A DNA stretch of 64,000 nucleotides from CBDDBH01 sp965225625 (GTDB lineage Bacteria > Pseudomonadota > Gammaproteobacteria > JADZEE01), in contig CBDDBH010000029.1 of NCBI GenBank assembly GCA_965225625.1, positions 124,001 through 188,000 of the forward strand, given 5' to 3'. This document shows, piece after piece, positions 36,004-44,455 of the stretch. Position numbers and translations under genes: made by a program. Under the pieces are notes generated by a model that was not told the origin of the DNA, ran no database searches, and saw only the letters and a list, made by a program, of their open reading frames with translations. Every line of letters begins with the position of its first letter. The stretch's first letter is position 1.

Positions 36004-37059
36004 ATGCGTTTTGGACTGATCAGCATCTGCGACAACGACCCTGCGCGCCGACCCAACGAACAATACTATCGGGAAATCCTGGACCAGATTGTGCTCGCGG
36101 AAGAACTGGGTTTCGACGATTTCTGGATCGCCGAGCATCACTACAGCGACTACGGCGTGGTTCCGTCGCCGGCGATGTTGCTCGCCGCCGCCGCAACGCG
36201 CACCCACCGGATCGGACTGGGCTCGGGCGTGAGCATCCTGCCGTTCCACCAGCCGATGCGGATCGCGGAGGACTACGCCATGGTGGACCTGCTGAGCAAT
36301 GGGCGGCTGGTGTTCGGCGTGGGCCGCGGCTTCCTCATTCACGAGTTCGACGGCTTCGGCATCCGCGATGAGACCGAGAGTCGCGAACGCTTCGACGAGG
36401 CGCTGGAGATTATACTCAAGGCCTGGGAAGGCGAGCGTTTCAGCTACCATGGCAAACATTTCCACGTCGACAACCTGAAGATCAACGTGCTGCCGGTGCA
36501 GAAACCGCGGCCACCGGTGTATATGGCGGCGCTAAGCCCGACCAGCTACGAGAAAGCGGCAAAAGCAGGGATCCCGGTTACCGGAGTGGTGACAACCTTA
36601 CGCACCATGGACCGCGTGCAGGAACGCATCGCGACCTTCAAACGACTCTACGCGGAGGCCGGCCATGATCCCGATTCAGTCGCCGTACCCATGACCTGGT
36701 ACGCGTTTGTAGTACCCGATCGCAGTCGTACCTACGAGGACGGTGGACGCCATCTGATTAACTACTTTCGCAGCATCGGCAACGTCTTCGACCCGAGCAA
36801 GGTCACTGATCCGAACGTGCGCGCGGTCTACGAGCGACTGCATGAATGGAACAATAATGTCACCTGGGAGCAAATCGAGAACGAGACGGACGTGGCCCTG
36901 ATCGGTGACCCAGCTCAAATCATCGACAAGATCGGCCAGGCACGTGACGCCGGCGTGGGCCAGATCCAGTTGTTTATGAATTTCGGCAACCGGCCACACG
37001 CCGAGGTGGCGGAGTCGATGCGCTTATTTGCGGCGCAAGTTCTACCGGCTTTTCTTTAG
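36004..37059 (+). CDS. LLM-class flavin-dependent monooxygenase
   Basis: 351 residues of the bacterial luciferase-like family. Visible blocks are FDDFWIAEHHYSDYG, IGLGSGVSILPFHQP, GRLVFGVGRGF and PPVYMAALSPTSYEKAA. A GAGGAG site precedes the ATG by about eight bases. It is the second of three such enzymes in the window (others at 20.5 and 40.8 kb) and resembles the 40.8-kb gene more than the first. Needs a flavin reductase, not seen here. Confidence 0.85.
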   Translation: MRFGLISICDNDPARRPNEQYYREILDQIVLAEELGFDDFWIAEHHYSDYGVVPSPAMLLAAAATRTHRIGLGSGVSILPFHQPMRIAEDYAMVDLLSNGRLVFGVGRGFLIHEFDGFGIRDETESRERFDEALEIILKAWEGERFSYHGKHFHVDNLKINVLPVQKPRPPVYMAALSPTSYEKAAKAGIPVTGVVTTLRTMDRVQERIATFKRLYAEAGHDPDSVAVPMTWYAFVVPDRSRTYEDGGRHLINYFRSIGNVFDPSKVTDPNVRAVYERLHEWNNNVTWEQIENETDVALIGDPAQIIDKIGQARDAGVGQIQLFMNFGNRPHAEVAESMRLFAAQVLPAFL

Positions 37060-37082
37060 CAGGCTAGCCTACGGTCCGTCGA

Positions 37083-40000
37083 TTAGGCCGCATCACGCGC
37101 GCCCTCGCTCAAAGGAACACGAATGCGGAAAGTCGTTTTACGCTCGCTAACCGAACTCTCAAACGCCAGCGATCCGCCGGCGCCCTCGATGAGATTTCGC
37201 GAGACACTTAGACCCAGGCCCAGATTACTCGTCAGCTCATCTTTGGTCGTATAAAAAGGTTCGAAAATCCGCTCTGCAAGCCCCGGCTCAATTCCAGCGC
37301 CGCTATCGGTTACGCTAATCGTCAAAGCACCGTCGCCTGCCTCGGCTTCAAGCGTGACGGCCGAGTCAGGTTGCGACGCATCGATGGCGTTGCGCAAAAC
37401 ATTGAACAAAGCCTGCCGCACGGCATGCTCCGATAGTCTCACGGCGCTAGCCGGATCCTGACTTATGTTCGCGGATACTTCTATCCGGTTGGCTTCACAG
37501 TGCGGTTCCAGCAAGGCAACCACGTCCTCGATCAACAGCTTCAGATCGACTTTCTGCGGATGTTGCTCGACCGGCCGGTACAGTTCAAACATCTCGCGCA
37601 CGATAATACGGATGCGATCGAGTTCACGATCAATGCGGCCGACGTACGGAAAATAGGGATCCTGTTCATCGACATTGCCTTTGATGAGCTGGAACGCGTT
37701 TTTGATACCGGCGAGCGGATTGTTGATCTCGTGTGCGACGCGCGCGGCGATACGCGCCGTCGCTGCAAGCTTTTCGCTTTCGCCGAGTGCCTTGGAAATT
37801 CGGTCGTTGTCAAGCTCCTGACCGATCCAATGGGCAAGCAGCGCAATGAAATCCTTGTCAGCGTCGGAAAACTCCGCTACGCGCGGCTGCATACTGCAGA
37901 AATTCAAGGTACCGAAAACTTCACCTTGTACGAGGATGGGCGCGCCTAAATAAGCCTTGATGGGGGTCGCGTCGTGAGCCGGGTCGCTGGCGAATTCGCT
38001 GCAATCAACATCACTGATTCCAAGTGGCTGACCGGATGCCATAACCAGACGGCAGTAAGTTAATTCGCGCGGGACCTCCACGCCCGGGGTAAGCGGGCAA
38101 CCTGCAGGACCCCGAAACTGTAGGACACGGCAAACGGATGCATTGGCCTGGCTGAACACGCCGATTTCCAGCCCAAGTCGTTCCCTACCGGTATCCAGAA
38201 CGCGCTCGACCTTTTGTTCCAAATTGAGTTTGGAATCACGTGTCACGTCGTGTAGTGCGCGCATGGTAGCTTCAAGCGCGACGAGCCTGTCGTGGTTAGT
38301 TTTTTGCGTAGTTATATCCTGGAGCTGGGAGATGATGTATTTGATATTTCCATCAATATCTTTAACTCGGGCGAGCGTACCGTGCAGCCAAATCGTCTGT
38401 CCGGATTTGGTCAGTACGCGCGATTGCATCGAATAGCTTGACGGACCAGCAGCCGGATCCTCGATGAATTTCGCATAGCGACGGGCTGCATTGGGGAGTT
38501 CATCGGGATGTACGATTGATTGCCAGTCCATGGCCAGGAGTTCGGCTTCGGTGTAACTAGTCATGGCGCACATCGCCGCATTGGCCTTGATGATCCTGCC
38601 ATCGAGTTCCAGCAGCAGCATCGCGACGCCGGCTTCGTTGAAGGCGCTTCGAAAACGTTCTTCGCTTTCGAACAACGTGTTGGAGGCCAGCTTATGCTCG
38701 GTAACGTCACGCAGGGTGCCGACGATGCGCACCGCGTCACCATTGTCGTCCCTCTCAACCACAAGCGCGTGAGACTCAATCCACCGCCACTCGCCAGTCT
38801 TGGTGAGCATGCGTTCCTCAGAATGGTGTTAGGGCGTTTCGCCGTCGATATGCCGCTGCAGGACTTCCAGGGTTCGGTCTTTATCGTCGGGGTGAACGAT
38901 CCGCGCCCAAACGTCTAGGGTGGCGTCCAATTCGCTAAGGTCGTAGCCTAGCATTGCGGCCCAACGTTCACTAAATTCGACAGCTTTGGTCGTCCAGTTC
39001 AGATCCCACACGGCCAGATCAGCGGCTTCCAGCGCGAGATCCGCGCGCCGTTCGCTCAGCAACAAGGCATCGCCTATGCGTCTATGGTCCGTCAGGTCGC
39101 GACAACCGAACACGACACCGACCACTTGATCTTCTAGATCGCGAAACGGATCGTAAGTGACCTCCACGTAACGCCGCCCAACTGCTGGAAACTCAAACCA
39201 CGATTCCTGGCGCGCCGGTTCGCCGCGCAGTGCTTTGTCAATATTGGGTTTGGCGTAACTCTCGAAATAATCCAAGCCGAGCAACTCCCAACCGGTTTTG
39301 CCAACGATTTCATCCGCCGAAAAGCCAAAGTATTCCAAAAACATGCTGTTCACGGCACGGTACACATAATCGATGTCGACGAACGCCGTCAGATCTCTGC
39401 TTGAGTCGGTGATGGATTGCCAGCGCCGTTGTTCGGCTTCAAGTGCCTTGCGGTTGGAAATGTCCGAAACCTGGCACAAAACGTAGCGCATGCCCCGTTT
39501 TCGTCACGTACGAGCGATAAGGTTTGATCCACCCAGATCTCATGGCCATCCGTATGCAGGTAACGCTTTTCGCAGCGGTATCGGTCAGCCTTGCCGCTCG
39601 CAAATAGTGACTTGGACTCAATTTTGTAGCGCCGGTCGTCAGGATGGGTAATAGCGTTCGAATCCGTTTCGAGCGCCTCCTCTTCATCGAGGCCAACCAT
39701 TTCGCAAAATGCCTGATTTACCGCTAGCGTCGAGCCGTCGGGTCGCAACACGAGCATACTCATTGCAGACGATTCAAACACGCCACGGAATTGGTTATCG
39801 CTTTCCGTTAACTGCAATTGGATTCGCTCACGTTCCTCGATCTCTTTCTGCAGCGCCTCGGTGCGCTGATCCGCCCGCCGTTCGAGTTCGACAGCAAGCG
39901 CTTGCAGATGTTGCTTGCTAAGGCTGTCCTCGTATTGCAGCTTTAGCTCATTGACAGCGACCCGGTTGACGCGCCAGACGACGACGAGCATCAGCGCGAG

Positions 40001-40569
40001 AAAGCCGCACATCGCACCGCCAATAAGCATGCTATTGCCGCCGGAGAGCATGAGAAAGACCGCGTAAGGCACAACAGCCGGCAGCGAAAATGCCAAGACA
40101 ACGCGCGTGTCCACATAAAACGTGGCGACGGCGCCGGCAACCAGGCAGCAAATGTACGCGGCCAGCAAGCTGCAAAGCACAGCGTCCCCGTAGGCTGGCA
40201 GGTAGATGCCGGCCGCCGACCAGAGCCCCCCACGACGGTAATGGTCGCGAGATTCCAGGTCATCCAACGTGGGTCGTCGAGCGTCTTCGAGCGGTGTCGA
40301 TACGCCCTTAAGAACGCGAAGCGTCCAACCGACACACACACATAGACCAGCAGCCAGGTACCCAGCCGCTCCGTCGGTACGGTACTTCGACTTATGCCGA
40401 CAACGATAAACGCCGAAATCAGGACAACTGAAAGCGCGAACAGCGACTGCTCCATCACGGCTTTTGCTTGCCGTGACCGAATATATTGCCTGACCGCTTT
40501 GCTGTCGCTGCGCGGCCGTGGTACGACCTGTAACAGGTCATCGACCGCCATGTTCGGTGTTACTGACAT
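37083..40569 (-). pseudogene. Broken membrane PAS-GAF sensor histidine kinase, paralogue of the 53.6-kb kinase
   Basis: The fragments in order encode an N-terminal multi-helix membrane domain, a coiled coil, four PAS domains, a GAF-like domain, HisKA (RVAHEINNPLAG) and HATPase (NVLRNAIDA, DSGAGI, FEPFYTTK, GLGLS). Three lesions break it. A G run of six at 40226-40231 needs a seventh G; one base is missing near 39493-39496 (ENGA then MRYVLCQV); and an in-frame TAA at 38829-38831 replaces a Tyr codon in PAS3. Restoring two bases gives 1162 residues, exactly the length of the intact paralogue. The start (MSVTPNMAVDD) follows an AGAGGA site and leader element A. The C-terminal 575 residues could still be made as a soluble PAS-GAF kinase from 38810. 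Confidence 0.88.
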
Positions 40570-40606
40570 GCATTCGTCCTCTGCCCGTCGTCGCTGAAAT
40601 CCGAGC

Positions 40607-40658
40607 AAAAAAAAGGCACAAACACCTGTAACCTATTGAGGTTACAGGTGTTTGTGCC
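40607..40658 (-). terminator. Intrinsic terminator in leader A
   Basis: A perfect 20-bp stem (40615-40634 with 40639-40658) has a 4-nt loop and is followed on the minus strand by eight T residues. It lies between the conserved leader block and the kinase start codon, so it would stop transcription before the gene unless prevented. Confidence 0.9.
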
Positions 40659-40715
40659 TTCGGCTGACAGTCCTGAAACACTGCCCGCCAAGGTTGACCC
40701 GTCCACACGCGGACG
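40607..40715 (-). ncRNA. Leader element A: conserved structured 5' leader, candidate riboswitch/attenuator
   Basis: Read on the minus strand: a 5-bp hairpin (CGTCC/GGACG, 40700-40715), the block ACCTTGGCGGG, a second hairpin (GGCAGT/ACTGTC with a TTTCAG-type loop), CAGCCGAAGGC, and then the intrinsic terminator whose stem begins with that GGC. Leaders B and C share the block, the second stem with compensatory changes and the terminator with AACCT/AGGTT at its tip, while the first hairpin and terminator stem differ in sequence. It sits 37 nt before the kinase start. I do not recognise a named RNA family. Confidence 0.7.
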
Positions 40716-40729
40716 CCGAGCCAAGGACC

Positions 40730-40759
40730 AGTCTAGCGAAATCCCAGGGGGCAAATCAA
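40730..40759 (-). promoter_or_regulatory. Sigma70-like promoter for leader A
   Basis: On the minus strand TTGATT (40759-40754) and TAGACT (40735-40730) are separated by 18 bases. The predicted start is just upstream of the first leader hairpin, matching the layout at leader C. Confidence 0.55.
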
Positions 40760-40817
40760 GCGCTAATTAAGGCGGCTAGCCAATATCCGCCCATTCGACA
40801 CCTCAATCCGGACAGGC

Positions 40818-41885
40818 CTATCCTGCTGCAGCCGCGGTCGATTGCTCAGTTGACGTGAACTTGGGCATCACATCGGCGGCGAACTGTCGTAGACATTTCT
40901 CCGCCAGATCCGGATGTACACCCTGGGGCGAAAACCACAGGAAAAACATATCGACGCCGCGTGCGCGCAGATCATCCAGACCCCCGGCAACATCGTCCGG
41001 GCCGCCAAAGAAGATGATTTTCTCGGCTAACAGTTCATCCAGATTCATCGCGCCGAGACGGGCGTGGCGGCTGGGATAAGAAGCATACGAGGCCAGCACG
41101 CCCTTTTGGCTGGTGAGCGCGATATTCAGCCACTGATGGAACAGGCGATCGTAGACCTCGCCAACCTCTGCGCGCGCCGCGCTCATCGTTTCGGAGACAT
41201 ACACATGCCGCATCACCGCATAGATCGGTTTGGGCCATTGCGGTGAGGGTCGATAACATTCGCGATAAATGATGCCCAACTCTTCGAACTCTTCAACGCT
41301 CAAGAAAGCGCTTGAGAACGGCAGGCCGTTTGCACCGGCCCATTCGGCGGATTCGCGGCTGAGACCTGTGAACCATAACGGCGGATGCGGTGTTTGCAGC
41401 ACCGGTGGCATTAAGGTGACGTCGTCATAGCGCCAGTAGTTGCCGGCGGCGGCGGTATTGGTTTGCGTCCATGCCTGTTTGAGCATCGCCACCGACTCTT
41501 GAAACATCTCGCGGCTTTTACCCATCTCAACGTTATAGCCTTTGAATTCCTTCGGCTGCACACCTCTTCCAATCCCGACCTGCAAGCGCCCATGGGTCAG
41601 GTGATCGAGCATGGCGCACTCTTCGGCGAGACGTAGTGGATTGTGAAACGGTAAGACGTTCACCATGTTACCGAGCAGCATCGAGGAAGTTCGCTGCGCC
41701 GCAGCGGCCAGCAATATATTCGGGCTGGGCGCCATGCGGTGGTCATTGAAATGATGTTCGGCAAACCAATACGAGTGATAACCAAGACGCTCGGCCAACT
41801 CAACCTGGCTCAAATGTGCTTCATAGACCTCGGCGGGCGTTAAGCCGTCGATGTTATTTACTTCGTCAAAGATCGCGAATTCCAT
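40818..41885 (-). CDS. LLM-class flavin-dependent monooxygenase
   Basis: 355 residues of the luciferase-like family: YHSYWFAEHHFNDHRMAPSP, NMVNVLPFHNPLRLAEE, GRLQVGIGRGVQP and PHPPLWFTGLSRESAEWA. AAGGA lies about seven bases before the ATG. It is followed by leader A and the broken kinase. The upstream neighbours on the same strand are an alcohol-dehydrogenase remnant and an epimerase, which suggests the edge of a decayed catabolic operon. Confidence 0.85.
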   Translation of the reverse strand: MEFAIFDEVNNIDGLTPAEVYEAHLSQVELAERLGYHSYWFAEHHFNDHRMAPSPNILLAAAAQRTSSMLLGNMVNVLPFHNPLRLAEECAMLDHLTHGRLQVGIGRGVQPKEFKGYNVEMGKSREMFQESVAMLKQAWTQTNTAAAGNYWRYDDVTLMPPVLQTPHPPLWFTGLSRESAEWAGANGLPFSSAFLSVEEFEELGIIYRECYRPSPQWPKPIYAVMRHVYVSETMSAARAEVGEVYDRLFHQWLNIALTSQKGVLASYASYPSRHARLGAMNLDELLAEKIIFFGGPDDVAGGLDDLRARGVDMFFLWFSPQGVHPDLAEKCLRQFAADVMPKFTSTEQSTAAAAG

Positions 41886-41902
41886 CGTGTAATCCTTGCT
41901 GT

Positions 41903-42330
41903 TCAGTCGCCTGGCATGACGACCGATTTTATGAGATCCGTTTCTCCCGAGCCGACAACTTCGATAGCCTCGTCTGTTTCCGCTAATGGGCAGCGATGGG
42001 TAACGAAATCATCAAACACGTGCGGCATGCGATCGACAAACTGCAAAGCGCGCAGCACAGCGGAGCGATCGTGGCTGAAGACCCCTTTTATGGTGATCTC
42101 TCGCAACGCGATTTCGTCGCCCGAGATCTCCGCGGCGCGTCCGCCGGACAGACCAGCGAGTACGATAGTACCCTGGCGCCTGACCATGGAGGGTGCCGCC
42201 GCGATTGCCTGCACCGATCCGGATACCTCGATGACAACATCAACGACTTCGTCACGCTACGCATTCCCGCGTCATCGACTACGACACAGTCCGTGAAGGT
42301 TCCGCCGATGTCTACACCGATCCGGTACAT
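41903..42330 (-). pseudogene. Deletion-fusion remnant: hydantoinase N terminus joined to a zinc alcohol dehydrogenase C terminus
   Basis: The first ~23 codons (MYRIGVDIGGTFTDCVVVDD) are the start of a hydantoinase/oxoprolinase ATPase domain. About 75 bases in, similarity stops and the other reading frame encodes the tail of a medium-chain zinc dehydrogenase (DEVVDVVIEVSGSVQAIAAA through GTIVLAGLSGG to the stop). A TAG lies between the two parts in the dehydrogenase frame. Both parts read in the same direction, as expected from a single deletion joining two adjacent genes. Neither part can be functional; a short 103-residue product from 42214 is possible but unlikely to be active. Confidence 0.75.
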
Positions 42331-42333
42331 CGC

Positions 42334-43305
42334 TTAATTCGCATTTAGTTCGTTAACAAAATCCTGGACGCCGCTGTGCAGCGGACGCGGCGCATATCCG
42401 AATTCGCGCATGGCCTTGGAACAATCGAACGCCGAATAGTACGCCACGCCAAAGCCCATCGGATCGAGCCCGGGACCGACTTCGATATCCGCCGTGGGGA
42501 CGATCTCCCGCACGGTTGCACAATATTCCGCCAATGGAACGGCACGGCCGGAGCCGACATTGAAAACACTGCTTTGCAGCGGCGCCCGATGCAGTGCGGC
42601 CAGGGTAATTGCCTCAGCCGCGTCGCCGACAAACAGGCAATCGTCGCTCTGCTCTGCACCCTGGGCGATGCGCACCGCACGCCCGGCGACGGCGTCTTCA
42701 ACGATAGCGGAGAGCATGGACATGGGGCCGTGGCGGCCGACTTTGCCGGGACCGAAGATCGTGGCGAATCTGAGCGCAGCGAACTCAGGACCGCCGGTAC
42801 GCGCATAGTTTGCGCCCAATCCTTCGGATGCGAGCTTGGCATAGTCATAGACCGTCACGGGGTGACAGCTCGCGTCCTCAGTCAGCGGCGTATAACGCGG
42901 ATGCCCGTGTATGCCGCCGACTTCACCGTAGGCTCCTTTCGAGCTGGTAAAAACAACGCGTCCAACACCGAGCTGCCGCGTGCATTTGAGGACGTTGGCG
43001 GTGCCCATGACGTTGACCTGAAAGCCCAGGTGCGGATCGTTTTGCGCCTGCACCGGAAGCACGGCAGCAAGGTGAATGACGACACTCGGTTCGAACTCAA
43101 CAAAGGCTGCCTGCAGGTCCTCTAGCCGGGCGACATCTACGCGCTTGAACGGGACTACGCCGGCAAGCTCGGGCGCCAACTCGAAATTCTCGTTGAGATC
43201 GGTAGCCAGCACCGCCACGCCACGCTTAAGTAACGCCCGCAATACGCAGACCCCGTTAACCCCCAGTGCTCCGGTTACCGCAACACGTGGCTCAATTTTA
43301 TCCAT
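42334..43305 (-). CDS. NAD-dependent epimerase/dehydratase (extended SDR)
   Basis: 323 residues. The nucleotide-binding motif GALGVNGVCVLRALL is close to the N terminus. The catalytic pair is YDYAKLASE (YxxxK), preceded by a Ser in VVFTSSKGAYGE. DCLFVGDAAEAI and FNVGSGRAVPL are typical extended-SDR blocks. The GxxGxxG spacing suggests NAD. A GGAG site lies about seven bases before the ATG. The substrate may be a nucleotide sugar or another hydroxylated compound. Confidence 0.82.
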   Translation of the reverse strand: MDKIEPRVAVTGALGVNGVCVLRALLKRGVAVLATDLNENFELAPELAGVVPFKRVDVARLEDLQAAFVEFEPSVVIHLAAVLPVQAQNDPHLGFQVNVMGTANVLKCTRQLGVGRVVFTSSKGAYGEVGGIHGHPRYTPLTEDASCHPVTVYDYAKLASEGLGANYARTGGPEFAALRFATIFGPGKVGRHGPMSMLSAIVEDAVAGRAVRIAQGAEQSDDCLFVGDAAEAITLAALHRAPLQSSVFNVGSGRAVPLAEYCATVREIVPTADIEVGPGLDPMGFGVAYYSAFDCSKAMREFGYAPRPLHSGVQDFVNELNAN

Positions 43306-43411
43306 CAGCAACTCCACAGCACCGAAATAGCAAGGGAATTCATGAATACGGATTCGAATAGGGCAGCGGCTATCTCAGCGAGGTCCGCATGGTAGCCCTT
43401 TTGTGGACGAT

Positions 43412-44392
43412 TTAAATAGACTTTTCGCGCGAAAACGTGTGAGGCCAGGCCCGAGGAAATCGTTCTGCGTCCATAGACAAGGGGTCACCATCGCGTAGCG
43501 TGATCTTCGGCTGTGGTGGACCCCAAGGGCGGTGTTTGTAGACGACGTCGTCGCCGGTATAGCGCAACGTGATGGCGCAGCGAGTCTGATCCGCCGTCAG
43601 GTTGCCGCCGGCACCATGAACCGTGCGTAGATGGTGGACAACGACATCGCCTGGCTGCGGCTCGAAATAAACGATGTCATAATCGTCCGGGCAGCCATCG
43701 AGATCCGGATACGCCGCGCCGGGATCGTCGTCGGCCGACTTGTTGCTGATGAAAAAATTCACCTTATAGATCGTGCCGTCCAGGTGCGAACCGCGCCAAT
43801 AGCGAACGGCGCCCATCTCAAAACTCTCCTGCGTCGTCGGCACGCGCAGTCCACACACCTGCTCGCCCTCGATATGGTCATAGCTTATGTCGTGATGCCA
43901 CGCGGTCTTCTCCAGCGTCATAGGTGGTTTGATCAATAACTGATCAGAATAAAGGCGTAGCTGTTGTGAGCGCATCACGCACGCGGCAAGCTCGCCCAGT
44001 GGCGAGCGCAGCGCCAGTTCTTCAAAAAGAGGATCGACACGCCAGCAATTCGTGACAGAAAGAAAATGCCCGCGTTCAGAAGGCGATAGTTCCGCGGCAT
44101 CATCCAACAAGACGTTGCCCGCTAGCTGCGCAGCAGTGCCCCAATCAACGTCTGCTGCCGTCCAATCTTCCCCACCGCGGGCGCCGCTGATCTGTTGCGG
44201 GGCATCGGCGGCCAATCCAAGATTGGTAAAGTCAACCGAACTCGCGGGCGGACGGGCTGCTACGCGCGCGGCAGCCGCCTGGATCTCGTGCGCCCACTGC
44301 GGATCGATAATTCCACGCAACCAGACGATGCCGTCTTGCTCATAACGGCTGATTTCATCAGCGCTGATTTGCCGGCTAAGCTGCGATTTCAT
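43412..44392 (-). CDS. Phytanoyl-CoA dioxygenase family protein
   Basis: 326 residues. PhyH-type Fe(II)/2-oxoglutarate enzyme with WHHDISYD (His-x-Asp at about residue 172) and a distal His in RTVHGAGGN (about 262), with an Arg about ten residues later (QTRCAITLRY). The N-terminal segment (ISRYEQDGIVWLRGIID) is typical of the family. Substrate unknown. Confidence 0.85.
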   Translation of the reverse strand: MKSQLSRQISADEISRYEQDGIVWLRGIIDPQWAHEIQAAAARVAARPPASSVDFTNLGLAADAPQQISGARGGEDWTAADVDWGTAAQLAGNVLLDDAAELSPSERGHFLSVTNCWRVDPLFEELALRSPLGELAACVMRSQQLRLYSDQLLIKPPMTLEKTAWHHDISYDHIEGEQVCGLRVPTTQESFEMGAVRYWRGSHLDGTIYKVNFFISNKSADDDPGAAYPDLDGCPDDYDIVYFEPQPGDVVVHHLRTVHGAGGNLTADQTRCAITLRYTGDDVVYKHRPWGPPQPKITLRDGDPLSMDAERFPRAWPHTFSREKSI

Positions 44393-44455
44393 ACTTCAAG
44401 TATAGAGACAATGCGCGCCGGTGCACGCCGCGCTGCATTTAGCGCCTGGATAATC

